NCBI RefSeq assembly: GCF_014651495.1 | Contig: NZ_BMWZ01000002.1 | Location: 248,001-312,000 of the forward strand | Source of the DNA: Algibacter mikhailovii | Lineage (GTDB): Bacteria > Bacteroidota > Bacteroidia > Flavobacteriales > Flavobacteriaceae | Reading direction: 5' to 3' | Length of the DNA stretch: 64,000 nucleotides | In this document: piece by piece, positions 61,493 through 64,000 of the stretch | Position numbering within the stretch: the stretch's first letter is position 1 | How the letters are laid out: each line of letters starts with the position of its first letter | Made by a program: the position numbers and the translations under genes | Notes under the pieces: model-generated | The model's database searches: none | What the model was told of the DNA's origin: nothing | Seen by the model: only the letters and a program-made list of their open reading frames with translations

Positions 61493-62182
61493 TTAATTTA
61501 TCACAATCTTTTTTGTCACAGCCATGCTCTCAGAATTTATTTTCAGAAAGTACAAGCCACTTGACAAGGTAGACACATCAATAGATGAAGAAACAACATC
61601 GACACCTAAAACCAAGTACCCTCTAACATCATAAATAGCAATAGCATCTAGCGCTAAATCAGTATCAATATAAAGCAGTTCACTAACAGGATTAGGATAA
61701 ATCCCAAGCCCATTCATGAGTGCTTGCTTAGAAACACTCAAGGCGGTTTCTTGCACATTTCCTGTTAATAAAGTATTACTCGTCGTTAAATTTCCTCCAG
61801 CCTGCTCTAAAGTAAGGAGATCTGTATTCACCTCCCAAATACCTAAATTTAGTCCAGGTGGATTTGGCTTTGAGGCTTCTTTATTAATAAATATGACGTA
61901 TGGCGAAATAAAACTTCCATTTCCATCGTCTGCCAACATTTCCCATTGTCTATCTGTATTATTCCAACTAATTTTTAGTTCACAAATACCTATACCGCTA
62001 CATGGTTGATTACCATCAATAGGAGCGGTGGTATAACTATGTCGTCCAGTATCATCTATAGCTTCAAAACTAAAAACAAAACTTTGGTCATCAAACAAAG
62101 GGTGAGCCCCGTTGAATGTAATTTGACCATAACTTAGCACAACCATACCAAGTATTATTATCGCTTGTATAAAGGTTTTCAT
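61493..62182 (-). CDS. T9SS type A sorting domain protein
   Basis: 229-residue secreted protein: signal peptide (about 1-19, ending SYGQ), a unique domain (about 20-145) with two cysteines in PCSGIGICELKISWN that may form a disulfide, and a C-terminal type A sorting domain (about 160-229): GIYPNPVSELLYI, IAIYDVRGYLV, TLSSGLYFLKI and the closing KKIVIN. The unique domain is not recognised. Its gene lies 11 bp after a gene for a secreted tail-collar-domain protein and is probably co-transcribed with it. Confidence 0.88.
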   Translation of the reverse strand: MKTFIQAIIILGMVVLSYGQITFNGAHPLFDDQSFVFSFEAIDDTGRHSYTTAPIDGNQPCSGIGICELKISWNNTDRQWEMLADDGNGSFISPYVIFINKEASKPNPPGLNLGIWEVNTDLLTLEQAGGNLTTSNTLLTGNVQETALSVSKQALMNGLGIYPNPVSELLYIDTDLALDAIAIYDVRGYLVLGVDVVSSSIDVSTLSSGLYFLKINSESMAVTKKIVIN

Positions 62183-62193
62183 AATTGCACAGA

Positions 62194-62787
62194 TTAGGAT
62201 CTTGATGGAAAAACTCCAACTAGTGCGATAATATAATTAACCGTTCCATAGGGTTGTACTATATTCATAGGTTGACTTCCTCCTGTATTACCTGTTCCTC
62301 CTGATTTCATAGTTGTATTAGGCGTTTCTGTAGAATATTCTTTATCTAAGACCTTTGTTCCTCCAGGTACTGCATTTGTAGGATCAGAAGTATTACCATC
62401 TTCAGAAACTGCTGGAGCAGCGTAAGGATGGGAATGTACTGGCATATTAGCTACGGTTATAGTAGTTGTTTCAAATCCACCCTTTTGGCCTAAACGATAA
62501 GTTGATAAACCCGGACCGTTTCCTGAATGTACCGGCACTCTTCCTCTTAAGTCAGGCAAAGCAAATGTAGTCCGTCCATCGCCACCATATGTTGTACCAA
62601 GAATGGAGAACAAAGCTTGATTTTGGCTTATAGGTAAGAGCTGTCCATTACAAAATGCCCAACCTCTTGGCGCAAAATTACCCCCAAACATTTTAATTTC
62701 GCCTATAAACCCCTCCTGTTGTGCCATAGAACGATTTGCTAGACCTAGACATAGTAACAGTCCTAAAATGGTAATTGTTTTTTTCAT
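62194..62787 (-). CDS. Secreted phage-tail-collar-domain protein (MdpB-like)
   Basis: 197 residues with signal peptide (about 1-22, ending SMAQ) and a tail collar domain: GEIKMFGGNFAPRGWAFCNG, QALFSILGTTYGGDGRTTFALPDLRGRVPVH, then a Gly-rich C-terminal part ending in PYGTVNYIIALVGVFPS. The family, often annotated as phage tail protein or microcystin-dependent protein, is common outside phages. The signal peptide and absence of any phage gene nearby argue against a prophage remnant. It is transcribed just ahead of the T9SS type A cargo gene; a joint surface role is inference. Confidence 0.85.
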   Translation of the reverse strand: MKKTITILGLLLCLGLANRSMAQQEGFIGEIKMFGGNFAPRGWAFCNGQLLPISQNQALFSILGTTYGGDGRTTFALPDLRGRVPVHSGNGPGLSTYRLGQKGGFETTTITVANMPVHSHPYAAPAVSEDGNTSDPTNAVPGGTKVLDKEYSTETPNTTMKSGGTGNTGGSQPMNIVQPYGTVNYIIALVGVFPSRS

Positions 62788-62858
62788 GATTATTCATTTT
62801 TTGTTAAGAAATTGATTAATAGCTATTTAACCACAAGGAAGGTACATTAAAATTTTCA

Positions 62859-62889
62859 CAAAAAAAACACCTATTTTCAAAACAGGTGT
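62859..62889 (-). terminator. Terminator after infB
   Basis: Stem of at least 6 GC-containing pairs (62867-62872 with 62884-62889) followed on the minus strand by an eight-residue T run. Located about 50 bp past the infB stop. Confidence 0.8.
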
Positions 62890-62936
62890 CTTTCCAAATC
62901 ATATTCACAAAAGTGAATTAGTATGTTATAAGCGCT

Positions 62937-64000
62937 TTATTTAAGCTTTTTCTTAACTTCCACTTCATGGAATGCCTCAATAATATCGCCTTCTTTAATA
63001 TCATTATAATTCTTAATCTGCATACCACAGTCATACCCCTTAGTTACCTCCTTGGCATCATCTTTAAATCGTTTTAACGATGCCAATTCTCCTGTAAAGA
63101 CAACAACACCATCACGAATTAAACGAATGCCTGAATTTCTAAGAATCTTACCATTAGTTACCATACATCCAGCAATAGTTCCAACTTTAGAGACTTTAAA
63201 CATTTCTCTAATTTCAGCAGTACCTGTAATCTCCTCTTTAACCTCTGGAGACAACATACCTTCCATAGCATCTTTAAGATCGTTTATGGCGTCATAGATA
63301 ATTGAATATGTTCTAATATCAATTTCTTCTTTATCAGCAATCATGCGCGCATTTCCTACAGGTCTAACATTAAACCCAACGATAATTGCATCAGATGCCG
63401 AAGCTAATAACACATCACTTTCAGTAATAGCACCTACACCTTTATGTAGAATGTTCACTTGAATTTCTTCAGTAGATAACTTCTGGAATGAATCCGTTAA
63501 TGCTTCAACTGAACCATCCACATCACCTTTAAGAATAATATTCAACTCTTGGAAATCCCCAAGTGCAATACGACGTCCAATTTCATCAAGCGTAATATGT
63601 CGTTGTGTTCTAACCGATTGCTCACGTTGCAATTGCGCTCGTTTGGAGGCAATCTGTTTTGCTTCACGCTCATCTTCAAACACATTAAACTTATCACCTG
63701 CTTGTGGCGCACCATCTAAACCTAATACAGATACCGGTGTTGAAGGCCCTGCCGCTTCAATATCATTACCCCGCTCATCATGCATGGCTTTAACCTTTCC
63801 ACTGTTTTTACCTGCCAAAATATAGTCACCAACGCGTAAGGTACCAGCCTGAACTAATACTGTAGACACATATCCACGTCCTTTATCTAAAAAGGCTTCC
63901 ACAACGGTTCCTACCGCCGGCTTATCTGGGTTTGCAGTCAGCTCTAATAACTCAGCTTCAAGCAATACTTTCTCTAATAATTCTTTTACTCCTGTTCCTA
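62937..64000 (-). CDS. infB: Translation initiation factor IF-2, C-terminal part (5' truncated by window edge)
   Basis: Reading frame stays open to the right edge of the window; the visible part is about 354 residues with a preceding [20 protein letters not shown] stretch that joins the G domain to domain 2. What remains covers domains 2-4 (fMet-tRNA binding at the end), including [26 protein letters not shown] split near residue 40 and [16 protein letters not shown] and [18 protein letters not shown]. The C terminus VEVKKKLK is complete. The G domain and N-terminal part must lie past 64000. IF-2 brings initiator tRNA to the 30S subunit. Confidence 0.97.
   Translation of the reverse strand, partial: GTGVKELLEKVLLEAELLELTANPDKPAVGTVVEAFLDKGRGYVSTVLVQAGTLRVGDYILAGKNSGKVKAMHDERGNDIEAAGPSTPVSVLGLDGAPQAGDKFNVFEDEREAKQIASKRAQLQREQSVRTQRHITLDEIGRRIALGDFQELNIILKGDVDGSVEALTDSFQKLSTEEIQVNILHKGVGAITESDVLLASASDAIIVGFNVRPVGNARMIADKEEIDIRTYSIIYDAINDLKDAMEGMLSPEVKEEITGTAEIREMFKVSKVGTIAGCMVTNGKILRNSGIRLIRDGVVVFTGELASLKRFKDDAKEVTKGYDCGMQIKNYNDIKEGDIIEAFHEVEVKKKLK

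Noticed and set aside
62194-62787. Prophage remnant suggested by the tail collar domain
   Set aside because: The protein has a signal peptide, normal neighbours and no phage, integrase or att signals nearby. It fits the non-phage MdpB-like family.

Overview
The window is a low-GC chromosomal segment from a member of the Flavobacteriaceae (Bacteroidota). Evidence: the type IX secretion system (T9SS) translocon gene sprA sits between ruvA and gcvH; there are PorP/SprF-family proteins, gliding-associated and type A T9SS C-terminal sorting domains, and a RemB-like protein; a complete alternative complex III (ActABCDEF) operon runs into cox genes; and promoters carry the Bacteroidota signature TTG-N19-TAnnTTTG (clear examples upstream of ctaB and gcvH). 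Shine-Dalgarno sites are rare. I saw no rRNA, tRNA, CRISPR array, insertion sequence or integrase. Almost the whole window looks like conserved core chromosome; the main accessory-looking stretch is the left end.

Layout. (1) 228-3001, plus strand: an unfamiliar small cluster. It has an M6-type metalloprotease without a signal peptide, a 72-residue protein that is a free-standing copy of the protease's C-terminal module, an acidic protein built of about five 18-residue PxP repeats with a Lys/Thr tail, and a 97-residue protein of unknown function. (2) 3043-7808, minus: gamma-carbonic-anhydrase-like protein, LytTR response regulator, a histidine kinase with a carboxypeptidase-regulatory-like domain and TPRs, and a lone PorP/SprF protein. 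(3) 7971-12310, plus: Nfu-type Fe-S protein, DUF255 lipoprotein, DUF1304 membrane protein, MscS channel. (4) 12307-18658, minus: a MacAB-TolC-like export operon (ATPase, two permeases, adaptor, TolC) ending with tsaB. (5) 18748-24111, minus: cytochrome oxidase assembly and accessory subunits (ctaB, two subunit III proteins, subunit IV, a cysteine-less SCO-like protein, SCO, DUF420, a small CxxC membrane protein). (6) 24221-29023, minus: RemB-like protein, two TonB proteins, VanZ, GcvH. (7) 29156-41362, minus: sprA, ruvA, maeB, queG, ruvB. (8) 41520-49081, minus: a T9SS adhesin unit (1555-residue repeat protein, PorP/SprF, OmpA-type protein). (9) 49298-60789, minus: actA-B-C-D-E-F, coxII, coxI, apparently one transcription unit. 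(10) 61006-64000: SPOR protein, a T9SS type A cargo protein paired with a secreted tail-collar-domain protein, and the 3' part of infB running off the right edge.

How they work together: regions 5 and 9 together encode an aerobic quinol to cytochrome c to oxygen branch (alternative complex III plus an A1-type heme-copper oxidase) with heme O synthesis and copper delivery. Regions 6-8 and 10 supply cell-surface secretion and gliding functions. The observations I find most worth following are the left-end cluster, the TonB-C-like domain at the N terminus of the RemB-like protein next to two TonB genes, the cysteine-less SCO paralogue, the His-rich segments in ActF and CoxI, and a 15-bp perfect hairpin inside the 3' end of tsaB that can act as a terminator for the convergent mscS gene.
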